A stretch of 64,000 nt of DNA, from positions 62,001 through 126,000 of the forward strand of contig QKJQ01000015.1 in assembly GCA_003249225.1 (NCBI GenBank), in the 5' to 3' direction. A program made the translations under genes and the position numbers. This document shows, one piece after another, positions 39,593 through 49,920 of this stretch. The DNA comes from Clostridia bacterium (lineage in GTDB: Bacteria; Bacillota; Clostridia; Lachnospirales; Lachnospiraceae). Below the pieces are notes generated by a model. That model had not been told where the DNA came from and did not search any database. It was given only the letters and a program-made list of their open reading frames with translations. Each line of letters opens with the position of its first letter. Position 1 is the first letter of the stretch.

Positions 39593-41221
39593 TTAATCCA
39601 TAGGAAGTTTTCCCTTTCGAAATATCCTGTACTTCTCATCGAAGAGATGCTGTTCCATCGGCCGGTCGCAGTAATAACCCTGCATCATATCACATTCTGC
39701 AGATAGCAGAAATTTATGCTGCCATTCTGTCTCAACACCTTCTACCAGCACATCCATATCCAGTGCTTTTGCCATGGTTATTATATGTGTAATGATTGTC
39801 CTGTCTCTTTGCTTCCCCTCATTATCCTCAAAATTCTTAAGAAACCCTTTATCAAGCTTAAGAATATCCACCGGAAGGCGTTTTAACATGTTAAGTGATG
39901 AATACCCGGATCCAAAATCGTCCATGGAAAGAATGAATCCAGCTTGCTTCAAGTTGTTCATAACCTGTAAAAGTATATCAAGTTCATCAAATAACGCAGT
40001 TTCTGTTAGCTCGAATTCTATCAGAGCATGTGGAATATGATACTTATCAACGATAGATACAATATGTTCCACCAGATCGTTGTCATACAAATGCACACGA
40101 GACAGATTTACAGACAGTGCAACCGGCTCAACACCATCATCAAGCCACTTTCTCAGGCACAGACACACATTCTCCAACACGAACATATCTATTTTTACGA
40201 TAAATCCATTTGCTTCAAAAAGAGGAACAAAAGAATCCGGACTGATCAGTCCTTTCTGAGGGTGCATCCATCGCACCAACGCTTCCGCACCAACGATATC
40301 CTTATTTTTTGTATTGTATTTTGGCTGATAAAATACAGTGAACTGCTTGTCTTCAAAGGCTGGACGCATGTCATATTCCAGTTCATCTCTTTCCAGCTTT
40401 CTACGACGAAGTTCTTCGTTATAAAACTCTATATTATTACTAAAGAGCCTTTTGGCAGAATCCAGTGTGAGGAAAGAGTATTCCATCAATTCCTCCACAC
40501 GGTCATTCCAACGTATTCTATATACCCCACACGTAAACATAAGATTGAATATATTGCTCTTGTCTTCTGTCTGCAGATGACCCGTCGCGTCAAACATCGC
40601 CATAACACGTTGATACAAAGCTTCATCATCGGTATATCGAAGTAACATTCCAAATCTTGCGCCGGATATCCTTGTCATCAGTTCATCGGATTCAAGACGT
40701 TCACTTATCATATCTGCAACATGCTGCAATACCGAATTTCCATAGGTGTAGCCAAATATGTCATTTATATACTTAAAATTATTTATGTCAAATGTAGTGT
40801 AGGCATAATCTCTTTTTTTATCTTTTAATCTGGCTTCAATATCAATCCTATGTTTATCCTTTATAGGCAGCCCTGTCACTTCATCAAAATACGCGATTCT
40901 TCTCACTAATTTTTCATTTTTGGTTCGATATATCCAAAAATAAAAAATCATTAACATTATATCAAAAATCATCATTCCTGAGAGAATGAAAGCAACCACT
41001 TTTATCTTGTACAGACGATTCTTAATGACATCTTCTGTTGTTACGTTTACCGTTCCATCATCGCTAATAGATACAATTTGCTGTGTGTTGCTTGGTTGAC
41101 CATCACTCTTTGCAAACGACGCTGTCAGGAAGGTAAGATAACCTACTGCTGCAAAGAAAAGAACGACCAGCAGAATCACGCAGACAAGAAAGAATTTTAT
41201 TGACTTTGACTTATGTTTCAT
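39593..41221 (-). CDS. Membrane-anchored GGDEF/EAL protein, probable c-di-GMP phosphodiesterase
   Basis: About 542 aa starting at MKHKSKSIK (GAGGG upstream). Two membrane helices (about 10-30 and 75-97) flank a short external segment. The GGDEF domain is degenerate: the signature position reads SGARF, so cyclase activity should be lost. The EAL domain keeps the catalytic set: GAEALVRW, LSVNLSR, FELTETALFD, SMDDFGSGYSS, DILKLDKGF and VEGVET. It should hydrolyse c-di-GMP, which fits a motile organism. Probably monocistronic. Confidence 0.9.
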   Translation of the reverse strand: MKHKSKSIKFFLVCVILLVVLFFAAVGYLTFLTASFAKSDGQPSNTQQIVSISDDGTVNVTTEDVIKNRLYKIKVVAFILSGMMIFDIMLMIFYFWIYRTKNEKLVRRIAYFDEVTGLPIKDKHRIDIEARLKDKKRDYAYTTFDINNFKYINDIFGYTYGNSVLQHVADMISERLESDELMTRISGARFGMLLRYTDDEALYQRVMAMFDATGHLQTEDKSNIFNLMFTCGVYRIRWNDRVEELMEYSFLTLDSAKRLFSNNIEFYNEELRRRKLERDELEYDMRPAFEDKQFTVFYQPKYNTKNKDIVGAEALVRWMHPQKGLISPDSFVPLFEANGFIVKIDMFVLENVCLCLRKWLDDGVEPVALSVNLSRVHLYDNDLVEHIVSIVDKYHIPHALIEFELTETALFDELDILLQVMNNLKQAGFILSMDDFGSGYSSLNMLKRLPVDILKLDKGFLKNFEDNEGKQRDRTIITHIITMAKALDMDVLVEGVETEWQHKFLLSAECDMMQGYYCDRPMEQHLFDEKYRIFRKGKLPMD

Positions 41222-41412
41222 AATTTCCCTCATGTGTTTCCAAACTTTTATTGGAATATTATATCATTAATTTCACAATATTACAAGTTTTCAATCCAAA
41301 TTTACATTTTTTATACGTTTTTGTGAACAATCGAAAGCAATATACCATTTATTACCTTTTTAAAGGGTAAATTGCATAATAATATTAATTGTAACAATTT
41401 TAAAAACACAAC

Positions 41413-41450
41413 AAAAAAGGACTCTTTGTATTTACAAAGAGTCCCATTTT
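41413..41450. terminator. tuf terminator (bidirectional)
   Basis: A perfect 11-bp stem (GGACTCTTTGT/ACAAAGAGTCC) with a four-base loop. On the minus strand it is followed by TTTTTTG; T-rich sequence also follows on the plus strand. It ends the str operon. Confidence 0.9.
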
Positions 41451-41472
41451 TATTCTTTTATTATCGAGTCAA

Positions 41473-42666
41473 TTACTCAATAATTCTTGCTACTTTACCT
41501 GAACCAACTGTTCTACCACCCTCACGGATAGCGAAACCAAGACCCTGCTCCATAGCGATTGGATGAATCAATTCGATTGTCATCTCAATGTTATCGCCAG
41601 GCATACACATTTCTGTTCCTTCAGGAAGGTTACAAACGCCAGTAACGTCTGTTGTTCTGAAGTAGAACTGTGGTCTGTAGTTATTGAAGAAAGGAGTATG
41701 ACGTCCACCTTCGTCTTTGTTCAGTACGTAAACCTGAGCAGCAAATTTCTTGTGGCATTTGATTGAACCTGGTTTACAAAGAACCTGTCCTCTTTCGATT
41801 TCATCTCTCTGAACACCACGGAGAAGTGCACCGATGTTATCACCTGCGCGAGCTTCGTCAAGAAGCTTACGGAACATTTCGATACCGGTAACAACAACTT
41901 TACGTGTATCTTCTTTAATACCAACGATTTCAACTTCTTCAGAAACTTTAAGAACACCACGCTCAACACGGCCTGTAGCAACTGTACCACGACCTGTGAT
42001 TGAGAATACGTCTTCGACAGGCATAAGGAAAGGCTTGTCTGTATCTCTTTCAGGATCTGGAATCCAGCTATCAACTGCTTCGAATAATTCAAGGATCTTA
42101 TCGCCCCAAGGACCATTAGGATCTTCAAGTGCTTTTAAAGCAGAACCCTGGATGATAGGTGTATCATCGCCTGGGAATTCATACTCTGTTAAAAGATCTC
42201 TGATTTCCATCTCAACGAGTTCAAGAAGTTCAGGATCATCAACCATATCACATTTGTTCATGAATACTACGATGTAAGGTACACCAACCTGACGGGAAAG
42301 AAGGATGTGCTCTTTTGTCTGAGCCATAACACCATCGGTAGCAGCAACAACGAGGATAGCACCATCCATCTGAGCAGCACCTGTGATCATGTTCTTAACG
42401 TAATCGGCATGTCCAGGGCAGTCAACGTGTGCGTAATGTCTCTTAACTGATTCATACTCAACGTGTGCTGTAGAAATTGTGATACCACGTGCTCTTTCTT
42501 CCGGTGCCTTATCGATCTGATCAAAAGCAACCTCTGCGCCAAGACCAAGTCTTGTATGAAGTGTTTTGGTAATAGCAGCTGTTAAAGTTGTTTTACCATG
42601 ATCTACGTGACCAATGGTTCCGATATTACAGTGCGGCTTGTTTCTTTCGAATTTAGCTTTACCCAT
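41473..42666 (-). CDS. tuf: Elongation factor Tu
   Basis: 397 aa, full length. G-domain motifs: [10 protein letters not shown] (G1), [11 protein letters not shown] (G3), NKCDM (G4) and GSALKA (G5); domains II and III are complete to [15 protein letters not shown]. It delivers aminoacyl-tRNA to the ribosome. AAAAGGAGG precedes the start. It is last in the str cluster but has its own strong promoter (TTGAAA-17-TATAAT) in the 226-base fusA-tuf gap. Confidence 0.98.
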   Translation of the reverse strand: MGKAKFERNKPHCNIGTIGHVDHGKTTLTAAITKTLHTRLGLGAEVAFDQIDKAPEERARGITISTAHVEYESVKRHYAHVDCPGHADYVKNMITGAAQMDGAILVVAATDGVMAQTKEHILLSRQVGVPYIVVFMNKCDMVDDPELLELVEMEIRDLLTEYEFPGDDTPIIQGSALKALEDPNGPWGDKILELFEAVDSWIPDPERDTDKPFLMPVEDVFSITGRGTVATGRVERGVLKVSEEVEIVGIKEDTRKVVVTGIEMFRKLLDEARAGDNIGALLRGVQRDEIERGQVLCKPGSIKCHKKFAAQVYVLNKDEGGRHTPFFNNYRPQFYFRTTDVTGVCNLPEGTEMCMPGDNIEMTIELIHPIAMEQGLGFAIREGGRTVGSGKVARIIE

Positions 42667-42762
42667 TGTAAAGTCCTCCTTTTATTTAGCTCTGCTGAGC
42701 TTATATAATTCATTTCATTTCGGTCCTTTTGCCATTTGGCAGGAAACCGCCTCATATGCCCT

Positions 42763-42791
42763 ATTATATTTCATAATAACAATATTTTCAA
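42763..42791 (-). promoter_or_regulatory. tuf promoter
   Basis: On the minus strand TTGAAA and TATAAT are separated by 17 bases, about 100 bases before tuf. A short palindrome TGCCAAATGGCA lies in the leader. Confidence 0.75.
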
Positions 42792-42892
42792 GCATATTTT
42801 TCTCTGCAAGGTGCTTTTTTAGCACATATACAGCTTTGAGTTGTTATACTGCAAGTGTAAACATTTATTGAAAGATTGCTCTGTCAATACAA

Positions 42893-45013
42893 TTACTTTT
42901 CACCCTTGTTTGAAAGTACTTTATCCTGAACGCTCTTCGGAACCTGTTCATAGGTATTGAAGAACATGGAGTAAGCACCACGGCCCTGGGTTCTTGAACG
43001 AAGTGATGTTGAGTATCCGAACATTTCAGACAATGGAACAAATCCTCTGATCAGTTTTGTACCATTAACATCTTCTGTTGCTTCGATACGTCCACGTCTG
43101 GAGCTGATATCACCGATAACATCTCCCATATATTCGTCCGGTACAGTAACTTCAACACGCATGATCGGCTCAAGTAAAACAGGTGCACCTTTTCTCATAG
43201 CGTCTTTGAATGCCATAGAACCGGCAATCTTGAATGCCATTTCGTTGGAATCGACTTCATGATAAGAACCATCATAACAGTTCGCATGAACACCAAGTAC
43301 CTGGAATCCACCAAGAACACCGGCTTTCATTGCTTCTTCGATACCATTGCCTACTGCTGGGATATATTCTTTCGGAATAGCACCACCAACAACAGTTGAT
43401 TCAAATTCATATGCTTTTTCACCGTTAGGATCCATAGGAGTAAAGCGCACTTTACAGTGACCATACTGTCCACGTCCACCGGACTGTTTTGCATATTTAC
43501 TGTCAACTTCAACTTCTTTGGTAAATGCTTCCTTGTATGCAACCTGAGGTGCACCAACATTAGCTTCTACCTTGAATTCACGAAGAAGACGGTCTACGAT
43601 AATTTCAAGATGTAACTCACCCATACCGGCGATGATCGTCTGACCTGTTTCAACATTCGTAGAAACGCGGAACGTCGGATCTTCTTCAGCAAGTTTGGCA
43701 AGAGCTTCACCCATTTTATCCTGACCAGCTTTGGTCTTAGGTTCAATAGCAACATCGATAACAGGTTCCGGGAATACCATAGACTCAAGAATTACAGGGA
43801 ATTTTTCGTCACAGATTGTATCACCAGTCGTAGTTGTCTTAAATCCAACAGCTGCTGCAATATCACCTGAGTAAACTTTATCAAGTTCTTCTCTCTTGTT
43901 AGCATGCATCTGAAGAATACGTCCAACACGTTCTTTTTTATTCTTTGTTGCATTTAATACATAAGATCCGCTGTTCAGAGTTCCTGAATACACACGGAAG
44001 AAAGCAAGCTTTCCAACGAATGGATCAGACATGATCTTGAATGCAAGTGCTGCGAAAGGTTCTTCATCGGAAGACTTTCTAAAAATTTCATTGCCTTCAT
44101 CGTCAACACCTCTGATATCTGGGATATCGGTCGGTGCAGGGAGGAATTCAAGAACTGCATCAAGTAATTTCTGAACACCTTTGTTTTTATATGCGGAACC
44201 GCATAATACAGGAATGATTTTAACATCGATGGTAGCTTTACGAAGCGCTGCTTTTAAATCCTCAGTTGATGGCTCTTCGCCTTCTAAGTACTTTTCAAGC
44301 AATTCATCATCTGTCTCACAGATGGATTCGATCATTGCAGCTCTGTATTCATCTGCTTTGTCCTTCATGTCTGCCGGGATATCAGTGATTTCGATTTCGT
44401 CACCCTTGTCATCCAGGTACATGTATGCTTTCATTTCGAACAAATCAATGATACCTTTGAATGTATCTTCTTTACCAATAGGCAGCTGAAGTGCCACTGG
44501 GTTCTTACCAAGTCTTGATTTGATCATGTCAATTACGTTATAGAAATTTGCACCGGAAATGTCCATCTTATTAACGAAAGCCATTCTTGGTACGTTGTAT
44601 TTGTCAGCCTGACGCCAAACAGTTTCAGACTGAGGTTCAACACCACCCTTAGCACAGAATACACCAACGGCACTGTCAAGTACACGCAGGGAACGCTCAA
44701 CTTCAACGGTGAAGTCAACGTGTCCAGGTGTATCAATGATGTTGATACGATGCTCTAAAGCACCCGGAATCTTCTTATGTTCAAATTCCTGTGTCCAGTG
44801 GCAAGTCGTTGCCGCTGAAGTAATTGTGATACCTCTTTCCTGTTCCTGCTCCATCCAGTCCATGGTAGCAGTACCTTCGTGTGTATCACCGATCTTATAA
44901 TTTACACCGGTATAGTACAATATACGCTCGGTCAATGTGGTCTTACCAGCATCGATGTGCGCCATAATACCGATATTTCTTGTACGCTCTAATGGATATT
45001 GTCTTCCAGCCAA
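42893..45013 (-). CDS. fusA: Elongation factor G, TTG start codon
   Basis: 706 aa, full length. G motifs: [45 protein letters not shown]; domains II-V are complete. It drives ribosomal translocation. The protein starts [19 protein letters not shown]; its first codon is TTG (45013), six bases after AGGAGGAG, and no ATG lies nearby in frame. It follows rpsG by about 97 bases in the str operon. Confidence 0.97.
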   Translation of the reverse strand: MAGRQYPLERTRNIGIMAHIDAGKTTLTERILYYTGVNYKIGDTHEGTATMDWMEQEQERGITITSAATTCHWTQEFEHKKIPGALEHRINIIDTPGHVDFTVEVERSLRVLDSAVGVFCAKGGVEPQSETVWRQADKYNVPRMAFVNKMDISGANFYNVIDMIKSRLGKNPVALQLPIGKEDTFKGIIDLFEMKAYMYLDDKGDEIEITDIPADMKDKADEYRAAMIESICETDDELLEKYLEGEEPSTEDLKAALRKATIDVKIIPVLCGSAYKNKGVQKLLDAVLEFLPAPTDIPDIRGVDDEGNEIFRKSSDEEPFAALAFKIMSDPFVGKLAFFRVYSGTLNSGSYVLNATKNKKERVGRILQMHANKREELDKVYSGDIAAAVGFKTTTTGDTICDEKFPVILESMVFPEPVIDVAIEPKTKAGQDKMGEALAKLAEEDPTFRVSTNVETGQTIIAGMGELHLEIIVDRLLREFKVEANVGAPQVAYKEAFTKEVEVDSKYAKQSGGRGQYGHCKVRFTPMDPNGEKAYEFESTVVGGAIPKEYIPAVGNGIEEAMKAGVLGGFQVLGVHANCYDGSYHEVDSNEMAFKIAGSMAFKDAMRKGAPVLLEPIMRVEVTVPDEYMGDVIGDISSRRGRIEATEDVNGTKLIRGFVPLSEMFGYSTSLRSRTQGRGAYSMFFNTYEQVPKSVQDKVLSNKGEK

Positions 45014-45110
45014 GGATATCTCCTCCTATCATAGTGACTATATAGATTTCGGTATTCACATACCAGTAACAAAGCGCAAACCCCACGCCCTCTCTGCTAT
45101 GTAAATCTTC

Positions 45111-45608
<498 letters not shown>

Positions 45609-45862
45609 TTACATTGAAATACCTAAGTATCCAATATTTTCTACAGACTATTAAATCTACGGTACTCACATTACTGTGTTCATGCACAGGTTAATTTATT
45701 CTCAAATCTCACATTATCGCAGCCACTAAAAGACTCTGCTCGCATCTGATGAAATAATTAATTCCGGCATTTACAGCATGAAGCTCACTTCTGTATAGGA
45801 ACTAAGACTTCATAAGTAACTAAGTAATGGTTATCCGGTCTTAAAATCAATCCGGATAGTTA

Positions 45863-46285
45863 TTAGTTCTTCTTTTCTTTCGGTCTCTTTGCTCCGTATT
45901 TGGAACGAGCCTGACGTCTCTTAGCAACACCAGCTGTATCAAGTGTTCCTCTGACGATATGGTATCTGGTACCTGGAAGGTCCTTTACCCTACCACCACG
46001 GATCAATACAACGCTGTGCTCCTGAAGATTATGGCCTTCACCTGGGATGTAGCTTGTTACTTCAAGTCCATTGGAAAGACGAACTCTGGCGATCTTTCTG
46101 AGCGCTGAGTTAGGTTTCTTTGGAGTTGCTGTTCTAACTGCTGTGCATACACCTCTTTTTTGTGGTGAGGAAGCATCAACTGACTTCTTGTTTAAAGAGT
46201 TAAATGACTTCTGTAATGCAGGTGCAGTAGATTTTTTCTCAACTGTCTGTCTGCCTTTTCTTACTAACTGATTAAATGTAGGCAT
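45863..46285 (-). CDS. rpsL: 30S ribosomal protein S12
   Basis: 140 aa from [13 protein letters not shown] at 46285, eight bases after AGGAGGT; the track's extra MKEL uses an upstream GTG. Contains the decoding-centre segments [11 protein letters not shown] and [25 protein letters not shown]. The Lys in TPKKPNS and in the GHNLQEH loop are the standard streptomycin-sensitive residues. First gene of the str operon, with a consensus promoter upstream. Confidence 0.98.
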   Translation of the reverse strand: MPTFNQLVRKGRQTVEKKSTAPALQKSFNSLNKKSVDASSPQKRGVCTAVRTATPKKPNSALRKIARVRLSNGLEVTSYIPGEGHNLQEHSVVLIRGGRVKDLPGTRYHIVRGTLDTAGVAKRRQARSKYGAKRPKEKKN

Positions 46286-46401
46286 TAATTCTTTCACCTC
46301 CTGGGTAATTTCACGATGAGTGGCTGCTCATGCAGATGACTTCTGCGAAGCTTGCGACTGCCAATGCACTAAAAAAACCGCACATGAGGCGCGCAGGATA
46401 T

Positions 46402-46430
46402 ATTATACGTGCCTCGCATGCGATTGTCAA
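46402..46430 (-). promoter_or_regulatory. str operon promoter
   Basis: Perfect TTGACA and TATAAT boxes on the minus strand are separated by 17 bases, about 110 bases upstream of rpsL. Confidence 0.9.
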
Positions 46431-46457
46431 GTCTTTCTTTTGTCCTATATGCTTAAT

Positions 46458-49325
46458 TTACTGCACTGTCGCTGTCGTTCTCAAGCTGGAGCGATACTGC
46501 CAGTCAACAGAATAGATATAATACTTCTGCGTAGCAGACATCTTAGGAACGGTTATGTAGATACTCCCATCTTCATCGTAACGTATGGTCGTCTCTTTTA
46601 TCGTATAGGAAGAATTATACCATTCCGACTTCTTATATATAGAAGCTTCTCCTTTACCAACATAAACCGTTGTTCCCCGTTGTACATAAACTGTCTCACT
46701 TCCATCCACCTGACAATGCAGGATGGTCTCTCCTGCACTTGGTTCCTCCAGCAGTTCCGGCGAATTAGGCCCGGTTTTTCTGGCATAGGCAAGAGCAATA
46801 TCACTGATTTTCCCATCCTTTTCAACCCATACATTCACATTAACACCAAATCTTTGAGGCGGGACTGTTACAGAAAATGTACCCGACTCCTTTACTTGAG
46901 CTGTATACACATCGCCATCCGGTGTTTCAGCGTATACAGTAGACAACGGAACGGCGCTTCCTGTAATCGTGGTTTTTCGATTTGAAAAAAGATCCAGCAC
47001 GGGGGTATCAAGAATCGCTTCATCAATATTTGAAATTGTTATATGTTCCAGATCCATGTTGCCAAGGCTATCCATTACCAGAACACTGATCGTGGCATTT
47101 TCTGAAACCGTTATGATACCATCCGTTACATTCTCAGCCGTGAGCCACGCTGCATCATAAACATTATCAACATACTGCTTCACATACATCAAGCGCTTTA
47201 CAGTTGCTCCGCTTTGAAGTCCGGTAACTGTGACAACGACCGGAACATCCTGACACGTAGCTGCAGTCAGCCCGCTTGCCAGAACCAGATTGATTCCCTC
47301 TCCCGGCTTTTCATAGCGCCCCCAGTAATAACTAAGCCCTTTTTGCTTTTGTATGTATTTATAATACCAGCTCTTCCCTTGCACAAGACTCTTAAGTTCT
47401 GCCGATGTCCCAAGAACAAAATCATAACCATTGCCGGATGTGAACGACCAGTTATTATCCGGTTGAACATTGATCGGTCCAAATTCTGCCTGATCTTTTA
47501 TATAATCAAGTACAATTCCCTTCCCGGTATCGTAGGGATATGTATAATAAATGGAATCAGAAGATGCAGGCATAAAGGAATAACTTTCGCTTAATGCATC
47601 CATTACAATTACAAATTTCTGTGTGTCTGTCACGGCTTTTCCCTGATAAGTCAGATTCGTTATCCTTTTGTTAGCTGTAGATATGACACTGCCTTTAGAG
47701 GTATACCTTGCATCTTTCGTCAGGTCTACCTGATAACTTATTCCGTCAAAGACATAAAGCATGCTCCAGTCGTTTACATATTCTTCCTTAAGAAGTGTAG
47801 AGACCTGAGGACGGCGAAGTGTAAATTTTTTAAGCAGATCTGCAAACACAGTTCCTTGCGTTGCATATATACTCGCACTGTATTCCAGCCACTCTTTGAG
47901 TTTCTTTCCTGTTATGGTATACATATAGACGTAGCCGCTGTCTCTTGCTTCTGCAGATTCAGACAGAATTGCTGCAACATCCTTTTCATTAATACTGCCT
48001 TCCAGCGAAATATAATCTTCGCCGCTGTCAAGTGCATTCTGCGTAACTGCTATAACTGGATAATCATTATACTCAGGAAGATATTCGTGAATGTAAGAAG
48101 TTGCATAATGTATTTTCGCATTATTAATCAGCTGATAAAGACTTGTGTCCTCAACAACACAGTCTGCATTGGTCAGAACCATTCCGCTTGCCAATTCATA
48201 TTCTGTTGTATCCGCTCCGGCAATCAGCATCTGGGCATATGGTTCGAACATAGTCAGTATATCCTGATCTTCTGGTGTACTTTCTTCCACCTTTCGAAGT
48301 TCCACATCGGTATCTTCTATTGTAATGCCTTTACTCGTTATGGACAGTGTAAAATCAATTACACCAAGTGCTTCGGCATAACTTCCTGTTCCAACGACCG
48401 GCTTCCCATTCACGAGACCATTTGCTTCATCGACATTTGAATAGTATTTATACGTCCCATCATTCAAAGGGAACATTTCATGGGTATGCGCTGTTACAAC
48501 GGCATCAATATCATCAAGTGCTGCAAGCCGCGCTCCAGCCTGAACCGTAGTGTCAGAGCCGGATAGTACGCCGATACCGCCATGAATAACTGCTATGACA
48601 AGATCTGCTCCCTGAGCTTTTAACTCTTTTGCTTCTGCTGCTACATCATCGTAAATGTCCTCTCCGATAATATAACCGCTAAACCTTTGTCCCTTCGTAG
48701 ACAACGCTTCTCTCGTTGCACCAACAACACCAATGGTTATTTTTTGTTTACTTCCGTTTGTGGTCGTAACGGTTTTTGTAATCAGCTGTCCAGGTGCAAA
48801 CACGTTATTGTTATCATCGTCCCATTTTAAATTAGAAACTACGACTTTGTCAGTCATTCCGGATGTACTCAGCTGACGTATAAGATAATTCCAGTTGAAA
48901 TCAAGTTCATGATTTCCCAATGTTATAAAGTCATAATTTAATAGAGAAAATGCCTGTAGGATCGGTTGAACTTCATTTGAATAATTTTCTGCGAGATAGT
49001 CCGTCGAATAGTCATACAGAAAATCTCCTGCATCCACCAACAAGGTATTGGCAGCTCCCACTTCTGATCTCGCATTCTTGATCAGCGTCGCCACTTTACT
49101 AAACCCACTTGTCGCTTCGTATTTATCCACTTCATAATCCATACAGGTTACTTTTCCATGTATGTCACCCGTTGCAATTAATCGGAACACTGCCGTTTTC
49201 TGGGTTGCAGCAGATACCAGCGCCCCATTGTGAACGGCAAATCCCATACTTACAGTAAACAAAGCCGCTGCGAGCACGACCCTTTTACCTTTTTTTATTC
49301 TATTTTTCTTCCCATGTTTATTCAT
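46458..49325 (-). CDS. Secreted 5'-nucleotidase/2',3'-cyclic phosphodiesterase-like metallophosphatase
   Basis: 955 aa from ATG 49325, preceded by GGGAGG. A signal peptide (KKGKRVVLAAALFTVSMGFAV...VSAA) leads into a metallophosphatase domain: ATGDIHGKV, LLVDAGDFLYD, TLGNHELDFNW, VIHGGIG, VTAHTHEMFP. A 5'-nucleotidase C-terminal domain follows (about 390-620). The last 250 residues look like Ig-type or beta-rich repeats (TVTGLQSGATVK; TITGSAVPLSTVYAETPDG). There is no LPxTG or SLH anchor, so it is probably secreted. It should release phosphate and nucleosides from extracellular nucleotides. The promoter carries an 11-bp direct repeat that could be a Pho box. Confidence 0.9.
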   Translation of the reverse strand: MNKHGKKNRIKKGKRVVLAAALFTVSMGFAVHNGALVSAATQKTAVFRLIATGDIHGKVTCMDYEVDKYEATSGFSKVATLIKNARSEVGAANTLLVDAGDFLYDYSTDYLAENYSNEVQPILQAFSLLNYDFITLGNHELDFNWNYLIRQLSTSGMTDKVVVSNLKWDDDNNNVFAPGQLITKTVTTTNGSKQKITIGVVGATREALSTKGQRFSGYIIGEDIYDDVAAEAKELKAQGADLVIAVIHGGIGVLSGSDTTVQAGARLAALDDIDAVVTAHTHEMFPLNDGTYKYYSNVDEANGLVNGKPVVGTGSYAEALGVIDFTLSITSKGITIEDTDVELRKVEESTPEDQDILTMFEPYAQMLIAGADTTEYELASGMVLTNADCVVEDTSLYQLINNAKIHYATSYIHEYLPEYNDYPVIAVTQNALDSGEDYISLEGSINEKDVAAILSESAEARDSGYVYMYTITGKKLKEWLEYSASIYATQGTVFADLLKKFTLRRPQVSTLLKEEYVNDWSMLYVFDGISYQVDLTKDARYTSKGSVISTANKRITNLTYQGKAVTDTQKFVIVMDALSESYSFMPASSDSIYYTYPYDTGKGIVLDYIKDQAEFGPINVQPDNNWSFTSGNGYDFVLGTSAELKSLVQGKSWYYKYIQKQKGLSYYWGRYEKPGEGINLVLASGLTAATCQDVPVVVTVTGLQSGATVKRLMYVKQYVDNVYDAAWLTAENVTDGIITVSENATISVLVMDSLGNMDLEHITISNIDEAILDTPVLDLFSNRKTTITGSAVPLSTVYAETPDGDVYTAQVKESGTFSVTVPPQRFGVNVNVWVEKDGKISDIALAYARKTGPNSPELLEEPSAGETILHCQVDGSETVYVQRGTTVYVGKGEASIYKKSEWYNSSYTIKETTIRYDEDGSIYITVPKMSATQKYYIYSVDWQYRSSLRTTATVQ

Positions 49326-49419
49326 AACTATTGCCTCCCATTGCAAGTCACCATACTGTCAAATTTTCCGCTTTCCACCCAAAAGCCGGAATTCCCGGAT
49401 GTACCTGATTGATTAGCTG

Positions 49420-49454
49420 ATTATAAAAAACATCCTTGTCAAATCAATGTCAAA
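49420..49454 (-). promoter_or_regulatory. Nucleotidase promoter with possible Pho box
   Basis: On the minus strand TTTGACA occurs twice at 11-bp spacing (49448-49454, 49437-49443), followed 11 bases later by a perfect TATAAT (49420-49425). Direct TTnACA repeats at 11-bp steps in place of a good -35 box are typical of PhoP-activated promoters. Confidence 0.5.
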
Positions 49455-49525
49455 AGTAAGTCCGAAACAACAAAGAGTTTTACAGAATAACAACAATTGT
49501 GTTGCGTAATTGTCACATTTCTCCA

Positions 49526-49566
49526 CTAAAAAAGGAAGATCCACGCGCAGATCTTCCTTTCTTTAT
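49526..49566. terminator. Terminator-like hairpin upstream of the nucleotidase gene
   Basis: The stem AAAGGAAGATC/GATCTTCCTTT has an eight-base loop and A and T runs on either side. No annotated gene runs into it from either direction, so it implies an unannotated transcript, most simply one from the right on the minus strand. Confidence 0.65.
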
Positions 49567-49760
49567 TAATAACTTTCAAAATCTCTTACATTGTTACTAA
49601 CATTTAAAACAAAATCGTAAATACTTACTACTTGCTATTTCTTATTACTTTTTGTTACTGCTTTATTACTCAAAATGATTATAATCATTTTTGAAACACT
49701 AGCAAATAATCGTACATTTATTACTTACTGTATTATATCTCAATATTTATTTTTTCGTTT

Positions 49761-49905
49761 TATCTGTCAGATGAGTCTTTGGTTCATCTGCAGTTTTACA
49801 TAACCGGAGGATCTTTTATGGAACCTGTCGCCCTACGCTCCGGTTGATCCCAAATGGGTGGACGCTAAACTTCTTTGCGGTGCAATCCCGTAAGAAAATA
49901 ACTCC
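49761..49905. ncRNA. Candidate structured RNA, unassigned
   Basis: A GC-rich island in an AT-rich gap. On the plus strand it can form CAGATGA/TCATCTG (49768-49790), an 8-bp stem AACCGGAG/CTCCGGTT (49802-49845) and a weaker third stem around GGGTGGACGC and GCGGTGCAATCCC. No ORF with coding character overlaps. It fits no riboswitch, 6S, SRP, RNase P or tmRNA consensus that I can recall. The strand is not settled; the terminator at 49526-49566 would suit a minus transcript. Confidence 0.4.
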
Positions 49906-49920
49906 TTTCTCATTAATCGG

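Noticed and set aside
39593-41221. Diguanylate cyclase activity
   Set aside because: The GGDEF signature is replaced by SGARF, so only the phosphodiesterase activity is supported.
49851-49890. T-box leader
   Set aside because: AAATGGGTGGACGC resembles the T-box core but lacks the full GGGTGGNACCGCG, and no aminoacyl-tRNA synthetase or amino acid gene follows.
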